Positions 16,970 to 26,520 of a DNA stretch of 56,502 nucleotides are shown piece after piece. The stretch's first letter is position 1; each line of letters starts with the position of its first letter. The DNA is from a virus. The stretch is taken from the IMG/VR virus record IMGVR_UViG_3300040816_000037, positions 1-56,502 of that record; one strand, written 5' to 3'. The translations under genes and the position numbers were made by a program. A model generated the notes under the pieces. It saw only the letters and a program-made list of their open reading frames with translations, did not search any database and was not told the origin of the DNA.

Positions 16970-18430
16970 ATGGCAGGTTATACACGTCAGGATACAGCAA
17001 ACAACATTGCTAACGGTAACGTTATTGATGCGGATGACTTTGATGCTGAGTACAATGCCATTGAGGCAGGGTTTAACGCATCTACTGGTCACGCTCATGA
17101 CGGTACTGCAGGTGAAGGTGCGCCTATCACTAAGGTAGGCCCAGCGCAAGATCTTATCGTTTCAGGTACAGCTCTTACGCCTAAGACTACTAACACTCTG
17201 GACTTAGGTACAGCCTCTGTACAATATAAGAATGCTTGGTTTGATGGCACTGTAGACACAGATGCCTTAACTGTATCAGCGAATGCTACAGTAGGTGGTA
17301 CTCTTGGTGTTACAGGTATTATAACAGCTACAAATGGTGTCACGGGTAACATCACAGGTAATGTAACAGGTAACGTCACGGGTAATGTAACAGGTACAGT
17401 ATCTGACGTATCTAACCATGACACAGATGACATCAGTGAAGGCTCAACTAACCAGTACTTTACTACTGATCGTGCTAGATCTTCTGTGTCAGCTACGGGT
17501 AGCCTTAGCTACAACTCAGGTACAGGCGTTATTAGTTTTACACAAGGTAATACAGACACTGTAGCAGAGGGCACAACTAACCTATACTACACAGATGCAC
17601 GTGCTACTGCAGCAGCTAAGGCTGCTATTAGTGTCACTGACGCTGGTGGTGACGGTAGCTTAACTTACTCTGCTGGCGCTATTACATACACTGGCCCTAG
17701 TGCTGCTGAAACACGTGCTCACTTTAGTGGTGGTACAGGCGTAAGCATTACAGATGGTGTTGTAGCTATAGGTCAGGCTGTAGGTACTACATCTAATGTT
17801 ACGTTTAACAACACTGTAGTTAATGGCAACCTAACAGTAAACGGCACTACTACCACCGTAAACACTGAGACACTCAATCTTGCAGATAACCAGATTGTTC
17901 TCAACTCTAATGAGACAGGTACACCTACACAGAATGGTGGCATTGAGATTGAGCGCGGTACAGCTACTAACAAAACACTTGTGTGGAACGAAGCAGACGA
18001 TAAGTGGACTGTAGGCAGTGAGACATTTGTAGCTGGTACTTTTGAGGGTGCTTTATCAGGTAATGCCAGTACAGCCACTACACTACAAACAGCCCGTACT
18101 ATCGGTGGGGTATCCTTCAACGGCTCTTCTAACATTAACTTACCAGGTGTAAATACAGCAGGTAATCAGAATACCTCTGGTAATGCCGCTACAGCTACAG
18201 CACTAGAAACTGCCCGTACTATAAGTCTCGCAGGAGATGTAACAGGTTCTGTTTCTTTTGATGGTACTTCTGACGTAAGCATAACTACTACTTTAGACTT
18301 AGGTGACTGGACTGTGACTGAGAGTGCTGGTGTACTGTACTTCGCTACTGGCGGTACAAACAAGATGAAACTAGACGCCTCAGGTAACTTAGTCGTAACA
18401 GGTGATGTAACAGCTTACGGAACAGTTTAA
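16970..18430 (+). CDS. Second tail fibre or appendage protein
   Basis: A 486-aa protein. Residues 1-60 (MAGYTRQDTANNIANG, then AEYNAIEAGFNASTGHAHDG) match the virion-attachment module seen on many marine podovirus fibres next to the nozzle gene. Residues about 125-145 are a GNVTGNVTG tetrapeptide repeat. The remainder is beta-rich with the segments STNQYFTTDRAR and TNLYYTDARAT, which form a degenerate repeat. Likely a trimeric fibre shaft. Its stop and the next start share a base (TAATG). Confidence 0.78.
   Translation: MAGYTRQDTANNIANGNVIDADDFDAEYNAIEAGFNASTGHAHDGTAGEGAPITKVGPAQDLIVSGTALTPKTTNTLDLGTASVQYKNAWFDGTVDTDALTVSANATVGGTLGVTGIITATNGVTGNITGNVTGNVTGNVTGTVSDVSNHDTDDISEGSTNQYFTTDRARSSVSATGSLSYNSGTGVISFTQGNTDTVAEGTTNLYYTDARATAAAKAAISVTDAGGDGSLTYSAGAITYTGPSAAETRAHFSGGTGVSITDGVVAIGQAVGTTSNVTFNNTVVNGNLTVNGTTTTVNTETLNLADNQIVLNSNETGTPTQNGGIEIERGTATNKTLVWNEADDKWTVGSETFVAGTFEGALSGNASTATTLQTARTIGGVSFNGSSNINLPGVNTAGNQNTSGNAATATALETARTISLAGDVTGSVSFDGTSDVSITTTLDLGDWTVTESAGVLYFATGGTNKMKLDASGNLVVTGDVTAYGTV
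17345..17392 (+). repeat. Four tandem 12-nt repeats in fibre gene
   Basis: Units of the form GGTAAYRTMACR occur four times in a row and encode Gly-Asn-Ile/Val-Thr. They alternate GGTAAC and GGTAAT, so pairs of units resemble a 24-nt repeat. Length variation is expected. Confidence 0.85.
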
Positions 18431-19404
18431 TGGCACTACAAACCTCAGGCGCAATAGCCTTATCTAACATACAATCAGAGTTTGGTGGGGCTAACCCTAT
18501 CAGCCTCTCTGAGTATTACCGTAATGGTGCTTACGTTCCACCAGGTGCAACAGGTATTCCTACGTCTGGTGCTATAGACATCAGTGACTTCTACGGTGCT
18601 GACAACCAGTTTGCCTTTAACATCACCAGCGATACTGCAAACGCTGACATACGAGCACTAGCTATTGCCGCTGGTTGGGATGAAGCTACACGTCTGATTG
18701 CTAATGTTAATGCAGGCGTAACTCTGTATTACGGTGCTAGTTTGGCAGGCAGTTTCCCTAGCGGTGTTAGCCTTATAAACAGCGGTAACATTACGGGTGT
18801 CGGTGGTGGCGGGGGCGGTGGTGCAGGTGGGACTGCCTTAAACATTACAACATCTGACACAGTAGACATCACCAATAACTCTGGTGCCTTTATTGCAGGC
18901 GGTGGTGGCGGGGGCGGTGGTTCTCAAGGCGGTGGCGGTGCTGGTCAATCTCTGCCAGGTCAAGCTGGTGCTGCTGGTGGTTTCTACACCTTCTCTAAGT
19001 TTTTAAGTGCTTTTGTTTCACCCTACGGATGCTCAGAGGGCGGCGTAATGTCAGGCACCATTAGTTGTACTGCGACAAATGCTTCTAACACACGTGCGGC
19101 AGGCGGTCAGCAGGGAGCATATGCTGGGTCTGGCACTGGTTTCGGGGGTAGCTGTACAGGTACTGGTACATTGACTAACCCCTACGGGTGTCCACCTCAG
19201 TCGTACTCTGCAGGACTTACGGGTGTTGGTGCGCCTAACCCAGGAGGCCAAGGTGGTTCTATTCTGTCTGCTACTCAGAACCAAACCATTAGTGGCGGCG
19301 GCTGGGGATTAGCTGGTGCTGATGGGGGTGGTGCAGGTGGGGCAGCTATCTCAGGCACATATGCTTCACTTACAGATAACGGAACAATTTATGGATCGGT
19401 CTAA
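18430..19404 (+). CDS. Glycine-rich receptor-binding adhesin
   Basis: A 324-aa protein. Residues 1-55 (MALQTSGAIALSNIQSEFGG, then SEYYRNGAYVP) are a conserved attachment module. Residues about 56-115 are beta-rich. Then poly-Gly tracts at about 123-135, 157-180 and 297-310 separate Ser, Asn and Cys-containing loops. Alternating glycine-rich tracts and variable loops resemble adhesins at fibre tips of T-even phages (gp38), where loops set host range. Five Cys residues in the variable part may stabilise loops. Confidence 0.7.
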   Translation: MALQTSGAIALSNIQSEFGGANPISLSEYYRNGAYVPPGATGIPTSGAIDISDFYGADNQFAFNITSDTANADIRALAIAAGWDEATRLIANVNAGVTLYYGASLAGSFPSGVSLINSGNITGVGGGGGGGAGGTALNITTSDTVDITNNSGAFIAGGGGGGGGSQGGGGAGQSLPGQAGAAGGFYTFSKFLSAFVSPYGCSEGGVMSGTISCTATNASNTRAAGGQQGAYAGSGTGFGGSCTGTGTLTNPYGCPPQSYSAGLTGVGAPNPGGQGGSILSATQNQTISGGGWGLAGADGGGAGGAAISGTYASLTDNGTIYGSV

Positions 19405-19648
19405 GGATGAAGCTTTAGTTGAGACAGAAACCGTTACTGACCCAGATGGCGAAGAAGTAATCGTAACGCACTACAAGTACCATCCCACACGTATCCTAGA
19501 GATGTCTAAGAAGAGAATGGTTATCTGTAATAATTGTGATCATCTAAGTGGGATTAAGACGTGTGGTCTTTGCAAGTGCTTTATGCCAGCTAAAACAGCC
19601 ATACCCTTTGCAGCCTGCCCTGATGGTAAATGGGAAGAAGAAGTATAA
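19391..19648 (+). CDS. Small zinc-ribbon-like protein
   Basis: An 85-aa protein; ATG 19391 overlaps the adhesin stop by 14 nt. The C-terminal half has CNNC, CGLCKC and a final C-P-D-G-K-W motif, a pattern that could hold one or two zinc ions and that I recall from small phage and bacterial proteins of unknown function. The next start overlaps its stop (TAATG). Confidence 0.65.
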   Translation: MDRSKDEALVETETVTDPDGEEVIVTHYKYHPTRILEMSKKRMVICNNCDHLSGIKTCGLCKCFMPAKTAIPFAACPDGKWEEEV

Positions 19649-19905
19649 TGACATCTATAAACTTGACACCAGACGAGCTAGAAGCTATGCTAGACAGGGC
19701 TGCAAGACGTGGAGCTAAGCAGGCTTTGTCAGCTATAGGTTTGCACGATGACAGTGCAGCCAAAGACATCAACGAAATGCGAGACCTATTAGAGGTGTGG
19801 CGTGATACACGTAAAGGTATCTGGACTACATTTGTAAAGGTAACAACAATCGCAATTATAACATTCATAGCTGGTGCAGTATGGATGCAGTTAGGGAATA
19901 AGTAA
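19648..19905 (+). CDS. Small single-pass membrane protein
   Basis: An 85-aa protein with a helical, charged N-terminal 55 residues (LTPDELEAMLDRAARRGAKQ) and one membrane helix at about 60-80. It resembles a small phage family of unknown function that I recall as DUF6127. Charge distribution puts the N-terminal domain in the cytoplasm. One membrane helix with a soluble domain could mean an accessory lysis or entry role; this is inference. Confidence 0.65.
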   Translation: MTSINLTPDELEAMLDRAARRGAKQALSAIGLHDDSAAKDINEMRDLLEVWRDTRKGIWTTFVKVTTIAIITFIAGAVWMQLGNK

Positions 19906-19907
19906 TT

Positions 19908-22175
19908 ATGGCTAAGAAGTTTGCAGGGTTCACACCAGAACAGATGGGTAAGATTATACCTGAAATGCAGGGTATGCAGGCTGATGAACAAGCTGCTTAC
20001 TTAGCGTCACAGCCTGGTGCTGCTGCTCGTGTAGGTAAGATGGCAGAGGTAGCGCAGAAGCGTATTGGTATGGCTTATGGTGGCATGGCTACTAAGAAAG
20101 GCTATGCAGTAGGCGGTTTTGCAGATCAGAATCTAATTGATGGACCGCAAGTTGGCAAACCAGAAATTTATGACTTTTCGGTTGCACAACCAACCACTAT
20201 GCCTGTGGTTAGAGGTGGGGATCAGCCTCTTCCCGCACCCATGCCTACCGCAACTTTTGATCAAGATGAAGTTTTACGAAGACTTGGTAAACCAGTTAGT
20301 CCCGCACTACGAGACTTGGATACAGCTAAGTCTGAAGTAATGGCATCAAACAAAGCTCTGCAGGATGCACTTGCTGCACAAAAAGCTAACCCTGAAGATA
20401 AAGCTCTAGTAGACGCCGTGACTAAGGCACAGACTGAATTAAACGCAGCTGGTGGCAGGCTTACTCAAGCACAGAACCTATATAAAGTTGCAGGTATGCC
20501 CAGTGCTACAGAGATTAAAGGTACAGCTGCTACAGACCCATCTAGGCTGGTAACTAAAGCAGATACAGCTACAGTGTCAGCCACGGATAAGGCTGCTGGT
20601 GAGATTGACCCTACTACAGGGCAGCTTACTGGTGATGCAGCTACTGCAGCCTTAACTAAGGCAGGTATTGCTCCTGAGGTTACAGCACCAGTAGAAAAAG
20701 AGGCTGCTGTCTATGAGCCTGTAGAAGCTACTGCAGGTGTCGGCGTTGTAATGGATCGCCTTACTGCAGCAACAGGTAAACCTAGTGAAGAAGCTCTTGC
20801 TGAAGCTGCTCAGATGTCACCAGAAGATTTAGCCTCTTTAGGTCTATCTGTAGAGCAGATCCAAAAAGCTCGTACAGTTATAGCACCTGACGCACGTGTC
20901 GTACAAGAAGGTGAGATGATTGAAGGCTCTACTGTTGACATGGAACGTGTCAAGAAAGAGACTAACTTTGAAGCTGCTACAGGCGCTCCTTCTACAGATG
21001 CTACAGTACAGGGTCAGCTTACTGGCTTGATGGAGCAGTTTGAGGGTAGTGAGCCTCCTGCATGGGCAGCTGGTGCTATGCGTAATGCTGCTGCACAGAT
21101 GGCTGCACGTGGGCTGTCTGCTTCCTCTATGGCTGGTCAGGCTATGATACAGTCAGCTATGGAGAGTGCGCTTCCTATTGCGCAGATTGACTCTGCTACC
21201 TTTGCTAAGTTTGAAGCCCAGAACCTGAGCAATAAGCAACAGGCTGCTATGTTTGCTGCAGAGAAACGTGCTGAGTTTCTTGGGTTAGAGTTTAACCAAG
21301 AGTTTCAAACTCGTGTATCTAATGCTGCTAAGATCTCAGACATTGCCAACATTAACTTTACTGCAGATCAACAGATCGCACTAGAGAATGCTCGTATGGC
21401 ACAGACTGTAGACCTTACTAACTTAAATGCTACTAATGCTAAGATTATGGCTGATGCGGCTGCTCTTAATAACGTAGACATCACTAACCTAAACAACCGC
21501 CAGTCCTCTGCAGTACAAAACGCTCAAGCATTTCTACAGATGGACATGACTAACCTAGCTAACGAGCAGCAGACATCTGTATTCAAGGCTCAACAGCTTG
21601 CTAATACATTGCTATCAGATACAGCAGCAGCGAACGCATCTAAGCAGTTTAACGCTACAAGTCAGAACCAGACAGACCAGTTCTTCTCTAGTCTTGCTGC
21701 TAACGTTGCTCTGCATAACAATGAGCAGCTCAATGGCATGAACCGTTTTAATGCTGGTGAGGCTAACTCTATTGACCAGTTCAATGCTACTGCCAGAGAA
21801 GCACGTAACCAGTTCAACTCTACAAACGCTCTAGTTATTGCACAGGCTAACGCTGCATGGTCTCAGGCTATCACTACTGCAGCCACTGCAGCACAGAACC
21901 AGAATAACCGTGATGCAGCTATGTCATCTAACGAGTTCACTATGGCAGCATACAATGCTATTGTACAGGAAGAGCGTGACTTAGTTAGCTTTGTATTTAA
22001 TGCAGCACAGAAACAACTGGATCGTGATGCAAGTATTACACTTCAGTCTTTGCAGAATGAATCCCAGAGACTTACTGACCAAGCTAACATTGATGTAGCT
22101 GGCGGTACAGGTGTGGGTACGATTATAGGCGCTCTAGGCCCAACCATTCTTAAAGGTGTATTTGGGTGGAGTTAA
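19908..22175 (+). CDS. Internal virion (ejection) protein, coiled-coil rich
   Basis: A 755-aa protein rich in Ala, Gln, Asn and Thr. Residues 1-70 carry the motif MAYGGMATKKGYAVGGF. Residues about 130-190 and 440-735 are almost entirely helical; the latter has repeated FN-A-x-x-A-x-x-Q-FN-like heptads (QFNAT recurs several times) and few charged residues. The C-terminus is Gly-rich with a hydrophobic end. It opens a block of very large proteins after the tail genes, like the internal core proteins of T7 that form the DNA ejection channel. Assignment is by position and composition. Confidence 0.6.
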   Translation: MAKKFAGFTPEQMGKIIPEMQGMQADEQAAYLASQPGAAARVGKMAEVAQKRIGMAYGGMATKKGYAVGGFADQNLIDGPQVGKPEIYDFSVAQPTTMPVVRGGDQPLPAPMPTATFDQDEVLRRLGKPVSPALRDLDTAKSEVMASNKALQDALAAQKANPEDKALVDAVTKAQTELNAAGGRLTQAQNLYKVAGMPSATEIKGTAATDPSRLVTKADTATVSATDKAAGEIDPTTGQLTGDAATAALTKAGIAPEVTAPVEKEAAVYEPVEATAGVGVVMDRLTAATGKPSEEALAEAAQMSPEDLASLGLSVEQIQKARTVIAPDARVVQEGEMIEGSTVDMERVKKETNFEAATGAPSTDATVQGQLTGLMEQFEGSEPPAWAAGAMRNAAAQMAARGLSASSMAGQAMIQSAMESALPIAQIDSATFAKFEAQNLSNKQQAAMFAAEKRAEFLGLEFNQEFQTRVSNAAKISDIANINFTADQQIALENARMAQTVDLTNLNATNAKIMADAAALNNVDITNLNNRQSSAVQNAQAFLQMDMTNLANEQQTSVFKAQQLANTLLSDTAAANASKQFNATSQNQTDQFFSSLAANVALHNNEQLNGMNRFNAGEANSIDQFNATAREARNQFNSTNALVIAQANAAWSQAITTAATAAQNQNNRDAAMSSNEFTMAAYNAIVQEERDLVSFVFNAAQKQLDRDASITLQSLQNESQRLTDQANIDVAGGTGVGTIIGALGPTILKGVFGWS

Positions 22176-22210
22176 AAGCTCACTATTTTATAACAGCAGG
22201 AATAATACTA

Positions 22211-23446
22211 ATGACAAGTCTAACAGGCGGAAATGCCGCAGCCAACGACATCAGAAAACTCATGGAGCAGATCATAGCTGAGCGTGATGCTAAGTTTGCA
22301 CCTAAACAAGAGGGCGGCGGGGTAGCTGGAGGCGGTATGTTTGATAAACCTGAAGTAAAAGCTAATGATGGTGACGTAATCACAGACCTGCTGGGTTATC
22401 TTGAGCAGAAGCGTACAGAAGTATTGGACTCGTATCAGTCTAAGGTTATGCGTGGATCAACTAAGCCCTTACCTAAACCTGAAGATATAGACGTGTCTAG
22501 CTTTCTGTCAGAAGCAGGATTGTCTTCACAGCCTGAACCGCTGACTTTTACCAGTGATACGGCTCCTGCGTTAGGTGAGCCGTCTTGGTCGCAGGTAGCA
22601 GACAACGTATTTCTTGACCCCTCTAAAGAACCTGCAAAGCCTACGTTATCTGAAGGATTGCTCTCACGTGAAGACAAACCCGTAGAAGAATTAACAGATG
22701 ATGAAAAGTTTTTACGAACAGGTAAGCTGCCTAAGGAAGGTCTTATGAGTCCTCCAGCTACAGATGATGATATGGGTTTACCTGATGACGATAACTATAT
22801 GGGTGTTCTGGATGATGGGGCTACTCAAGATTTACTTGATAGAATAGCTATTGGAGAAGGGGCAGATCCTAGAAAACTTAAAGCCCAAGATAAGTATGGT
22901 ATAGGGTCTACCGAGTATGACATGGTTTACGGTTATGGAAGTGTTTTAGCACCAGATAAACCTGTAACAGAGATGACAATGAAAGAACTTGAAACCTACC
23001 AAAGAAAGCTAATCAACGCAACAAAAGGTAAAGTAAAAGGTACAAAGAAAGGAACGAGTGCTGTAGGTAAGTACCAAGTAATAAAAACTTCTCTTTTTGG
23101 TGCAAATGGCACAGCAGAAAAACCACAGAAAAACTCTTGGGCAGATAAACTAGGGCTTACGGCTGATACTATCTACACCCCAGCAATACAAGAGAAGATA
23201 GGTTTATTAGCACTAAAGGAAGCAGGGTATAATTCTTATATCAACGGCAAGAGAAGTCAGGACTCCTTTCAAAATAAAATAGCTAACATATGGGCCTCTG
23301 TAGCAAAAGCAGATGGTACTGATAAGTATGGTCAGGGTATTCATACGGTAAAGAAAGATCTAGAGCCTATGTTTAAAGCTTTAGCACCTATTAAAACAGA
23401 AGATACAGCAGTAGCTACTTCCTTGAGACCCAAGGCTAGACCCTAA
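22211..23446 (+). CDS. Virion protein with lambda-R-like lysin domain
   Basis: A 411-aa protein from ATG 22211, which has a nearby AGGA; an in-frame GTG at 22166 overlaps the previous gene but lacks a ribosome site. The first 200 residues are a disordered acidic linker. About residues 208-400 resemble the lambda R/GH104 lytic transglycosylase fold: an IAIGEG segment with the likely catalytic Glu, then YDMVYGYG, then TSAVGKYQV, then ANIWASVAK. It would cut peptidoglycan, either to let the injection machinery through the wall, as T7 gp16 does, or as the endolysin for lysis. The long linker and virion-gene context favour the first; the neighbouring membrane gene favours the second. Confidence 0.68.
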   Translation: MTSLTGGNAAANDIRKLMEQIIAERDAKFAPKQEGGGVAGGGMFDKPEVKANDGDVITDLLGYLEQKRTEVLDSYQSKVMRGSTKPLPKPEDIDVSSFLSEAGLSSQPEPLTFTSDTAPALGEPSWSQVADNVFLDPSKEPAKPTLSEGLLSREDKPVEELTDDEKFLRTGKLPKEGLMSPPATDDDMGLPDDDNYMGVLDDGATQDLLDRIAIGEGADPRKLKAQDKYGIGSTEYDMVYGYGSVLAPDKPVTEMTMKELETYQRKLINATKGKVKGTKKGTSAVGKYQVIKTSLFGANGTAEKPQKNSWADKLGLTADTIYTPAIQEKIGLLALKEAGYNSYINGKRSQDSFQNKIANIWASVAKADGTDKYGQGIHTVKKDLEPMFKALAPIKTEDTAVATSLRPKARP

Positions 23447-23868
23447 TGTTTGGCCTACCCCTAGAACTTATCACAATGCTGTTCTCTACCGTGTTAGGTG
23501 GAGTTATGTCTATGATAGGGCAGAACGCTAAGAATAAAGCAGAGCAACAGAAGCTACTCATTGGTGGTGTAACTGAAGCACGTAACGCTGGTAAGACTGA
23601 CAAGCACTTCGCATGGACACGCAGGCTTATTGCTCTATCTGCAATCTTCTCAATTATAGTCTTGCCAAAGGCTGTCGCTGTATGGTATCCTGAGGTAAGC
23701 GTTATCGTAGGCTATACAGAAGTACATGGCGGTTTATTCAACTGGATCTTTGGCGGTGATGGCACAGTAAAGTGGCAGGCTGCTAGAGGCTTCGTTATCA
23801 CACCCCTAGACACACACATCGTTTCCGCCATTGTAGGTTTATACTTTGGCGCAGGTTTCACTAAGTAA
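23446..23868 (+). CDS. Small membrane protein, holin-like
   Basis: A 140-aa protein with hydrophobic segments near residues 5-22, 62-85 and 120-137, and a conserved HFAWTRRLIALS segment. The three-helix layout and the position directly after a lysin-domain gene (TAATG overlap) suggest a holin of the three-helix type known from alphaproteobacterial phages and gene transfer agents. It could equally be part of the ejection machinery. Confidence 0.55.
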   Translation: MFGLPLELITMLFSTVLGGVMSMIGQNAKNKAEQQKLLIGGVTEARNAGKTDKHFAWTRRLIALSAIFSIIVLPKAVAVWYPEVSVIVGYTEVHGGLFNWIFGGDGTVKWQAARGFVITPLDTHIVSAIVGLYFGAGFTK

Positions 23869-23879
23869 GGTATATTATA

Positions 23880-24443
23880 ATGGCTGCAACTACACTCTTT
23901 GATGGCCCTATCCCAGGTCAGTCTTTAACAGACGAACCCAAGAACGCTCCATGGGAAAATCCTCCTATGTATGCAGATCCTATGGATGCTCTTGAGCATT
24001 ATCTAAAGAAGCTGGGTGATGTAGATGCACAGGGCGAAGTTCTAACTATGCTTGACTTGGGTATTCCCGTAAGCGTTGTAGTTGACTCTATGTTATCTAG
24101 TGGTATTATGGATGGCATTCACTCTGTAGATGTAAAGCTACTGCTAAAGCCTCTCATGATTATTAACCTGACAGCTATCGCTGATGCAGCAGGGCTTGAC
24201 TATAAGAATACCATGGACGATTACCGTGATAAGGATGCAGAGGCTAAGAAGCAACGTATGGAAATTCTTGCTGCTAAACTGCAGGCTAAACTAGTGCAGG
24301 GTAAGAAGGCAACACCAAACGATCCAGGTGTAGAAATACAGGAAGATGTAGTAGAAGAACTTACTGCAGATGACATGGATACAGAAGAAACAATGACTGA
24401 AGAAGCACCTGCTCCTACAGGTCTCATGGCGAAGGAAGTTTAA
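23880..24443 (+). CDS. Acidic virion-associated protein
   Basis: A 187-aa protein with a structured N-terminal 130 residues (segments DPMDALEHYLKKLGD and LGIPVSVVVDSMLSSGI) and an acidic disordered C-terminus. It lies two nt before the next internal-protein gene and shares its regulation. It looks like a virion-associated protein of marine podoviruses but I know no function. Confidence 0.55.
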   Translation: MAATTLFDGPIPGQSLTDEPKNAPWENPPMYADPMDALEHYLKKLGDVDAQGEVLTMLDLGIPVSVVVDSMLSSGIMDGIHSVDVKLLLKPLMIINLTAIADAAGLDYKNTMDDYRDKDAEAKKQRMEILAAKLQAKLVQGKKATPNDPGVEIQEDVVEELTADDMDTEETMTEEAPAPTGLMAKEV

Positions 24444-24445
24444 TC

Positions 24446-26518
24446 ATGGCATGGAGTGCATTTGCAGCAGGGTTTAGTAAGGGCTTTGGTACGGAGCTGT
24501 CTGAAGGTATTAAAGAACGCCGTAAGGAACAAAACAAATACGTAGATAATATGATGGATACAGCTAAGGCTTGGCAACCCAAGTTCCTTAAAGCTAATGC
24601 TGATGTAGACGCTGACCTTGAGTTGATGAAGGTTATGAACACTGAGTTCAATATTTCAGAAGCAGAGTTTGTAGCCCTCGCTCAGAACTACGATATGAAT
24701 GACATTTATACTAAGAGCGTAGAAGCTAGAGAAGCATTTAAGAAGGTTGGTCTTGACCCTAATGCTGTGAACCGTGATACTTTACTTACAGGTCTATCTC
24801 TGCCAAAAGACTTCTCTCTACCTGAGGGTATGACAGCTACAGATGCTATGCGTCAAATCCACCTGGGTTATGCAAAGAACTTGGCTGCAGATCCTAATAA
24901 CAAGAGTGATGCACACCAGCAAAGTTCCTTCGCTAAGGCAGTAGCAGGGGTACTAATGTTAGACCCACGTTCTTCTGCTGAGAAGATTGCTAATCAGATG
25001 CAGGTGATGGGTACATCTGTAGAAGATCTTAATATGTTTGCTGCACAAGGTGGTGTTAAGGGTAAGCCTCTAGACAACGTAACTCGTACTGGTGCTTTTG
25101 TACTGCCTAACACAGACTACACATCTGGATCTTTCAATACAACGCTAAGCGACTCTAGGAGAAGTCTCTATCGCACTATGCTGGACTTAACTGATCCAAC
25201 TGCAACAGTGACTGATGCAAATTCAGCAGCCATACGGCTGGCTATAGGAGAGTCTAACAGTAAAAATATTAATGAAACAAACCTAGCTACCTTTATTGAG
25301 TCTGGTGCAGGTAAGTTTGGTCAGCTTGAGAAACAGCTTATCAATAAAGGTATGAGTATTGGCTTCAATACTAGGGGTATGCGTGACATGGCTCTTAGTG
25401 CAGTACGTGCTGAGATTAACACAGTAAATGAGTTAGACAATTTCTCTGAGGCTGTTAAGTCAGGTAAGGCTGTGGAGCTTATACTAGAGTCTGTAAGAGA
25501 GACAGGCGAAGTTACTATGGAGACTATTGAAGCTATACTTGGTAGTGAAGTCACAGAGAGGGGCGGTGATGTTCCTAATGTAACAGGTGAAGGTGTAACA
25601 GCAGAAAACAACAGCCTATCAGATCTAGAAAATCTTCAAAGGGAAATGCAACCCACAGGACCACAACCCACAGGACCACAACCCGCTGAGCCAGCCGTTG
25701 TAAATGGACCACCTGAATCCCGCAGTGCATCAAATATAGTAAATAACATTATAGGGAGAAACTCTGGATCTCTACCAGAGTCAGCTACTGCTAAGATTAC
25801 TAAGGATGAACCTGCTTCACCAGAGGTTGTTTTAATAGCTAAAAAACTTGCAGTACCTGTAGAAGACGATTCACCTGTAGTTAGTACTAATACAGATACG
25901 AGTCCTAGAGTTGCACCATTCATGAAAAGAACCATGGACCCTGTAGCAGATCTGCTGGAGAAACCTACTAAAGCACTAGCTGATAGTATTGAGGGTCCAG
26001 TACGTAAGCTTTCTTCAATTATTAAGCAGCCTGCAGAGTCAGCTAACTCTATCCTTAACAACTACATGAAGCCTTTAAAGGATGCTATTGCTAAAGGTAG
26101 AAATGGAGATTCTAAGGATGTTAGCTTAGGTGATCTATTTAGCGATTGGTTTAGCACAACATTCCCTGGCGCTAAGCTGCCATCTAATCCTCTAGAAACA
26201 GTTGACTTTATTGCAGGTACAATGAGTTCTGACTTTGAAGCTGACCCTACAGGTGATACACCTCCTACAGTACTAGATATTGTACCTAAGGACCAAGCAT
26301 TTGAAATTCTTGTATATGGTGCATTAGACACTGCTATGAAGCAAGGGGTTAAGTTTCAAGATAACGACACGGCAAAGCAGTGGTTATATGACTTCCTTGA
26401 GAAAGAAGAGGACTTTCTTATTAAGACAGGTCTAGCTAATGAGGAAACAGGGGAATACCCTAATGAGAAAACTATAGATCTTATTGCAAATATCCTTAAA
26501 ATTGGCTACGGGAGCTAA
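24446..26518 (+). CDS. Large internal virion protein
   Basis: A 690-aa protein. Residues 1-330 are helical (start MAWSAFAAGFSKGFGTELSEG), residues about 390-440 are a Pro/Gln linker with a TGPQP repeat, and residues about 440-690 are mixed. The DNA at about 25649-25678 is a 15-nt direct repeat giving the TGPQP units. Size, position and lack of enzyme motifs match the middle member of a three-protein ejection core. Stop and next start are separated by two nt. Confidence 0.55.
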   Translation: MAWSAFAAGFSKGFGTELSEGIKERRKEQNKYVDNMMDTAKAWQPKFLKANADVDADLELMKVMNTEFNISEAEFVALAQNYDMNDIYTKSVEAREAFKKVGLDPNAVNRDTLLTGLSLPKDFSLPEGMTATDAMRQIHLGYAKNLAADPNNKSDAHQQSSFAKAVAGVLMLDPRSSAEKIANQMQVMGTSVEDLNMFAAQGGVKGKPLDNVTRTGAFVLPNTDYTSGSFNTTLSDSRRSLYRTMLDLTDPTATVTDANSAAIRLAIGESNSKNINETNLATFIESGAGKFGQLEKQLINKGMSIGFNTRGMRDMALSAVRAEINTVNELDNFSEAVKSGKAVELILESVRETGEVTMETIEAILGSEVTERGGDVPNVTGEGVTAENNSLSDLENLQREMQPTGPQPTGPQPAEPAVVNGPPESRSASNIVNNIIGRNSGSLPESATAKITKDEPASPEVVLIAKKLAVPVEDDSPVVSTNTDTSPRVAPFMKRTMDPVADLLEKPTKALADSIEGPVRKLSSIIKQPAESANSILNNYMKPLKDAIAKGRNGDSKDVSLGDLFSDWFSTTFPGAKLPSNPLETVDFIAGTMSSDFEADPTGDTPPTVLDIVPKDQAFEILVYGALDTAMKQGVKFQDNDTAKQWLYDFLEKEEDFLIKTGLANEETGEYPNEKTIDLIANILKIGYGS

Positions 26519-26520
26519 GA

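Noticed and set aside
17773-18135. Minus-strand open frame inside the second fibre gene
   Set aside because: Low-complexity Val/Pro/Ser translation antisense to a repetitive fibre, with no ribosome site.
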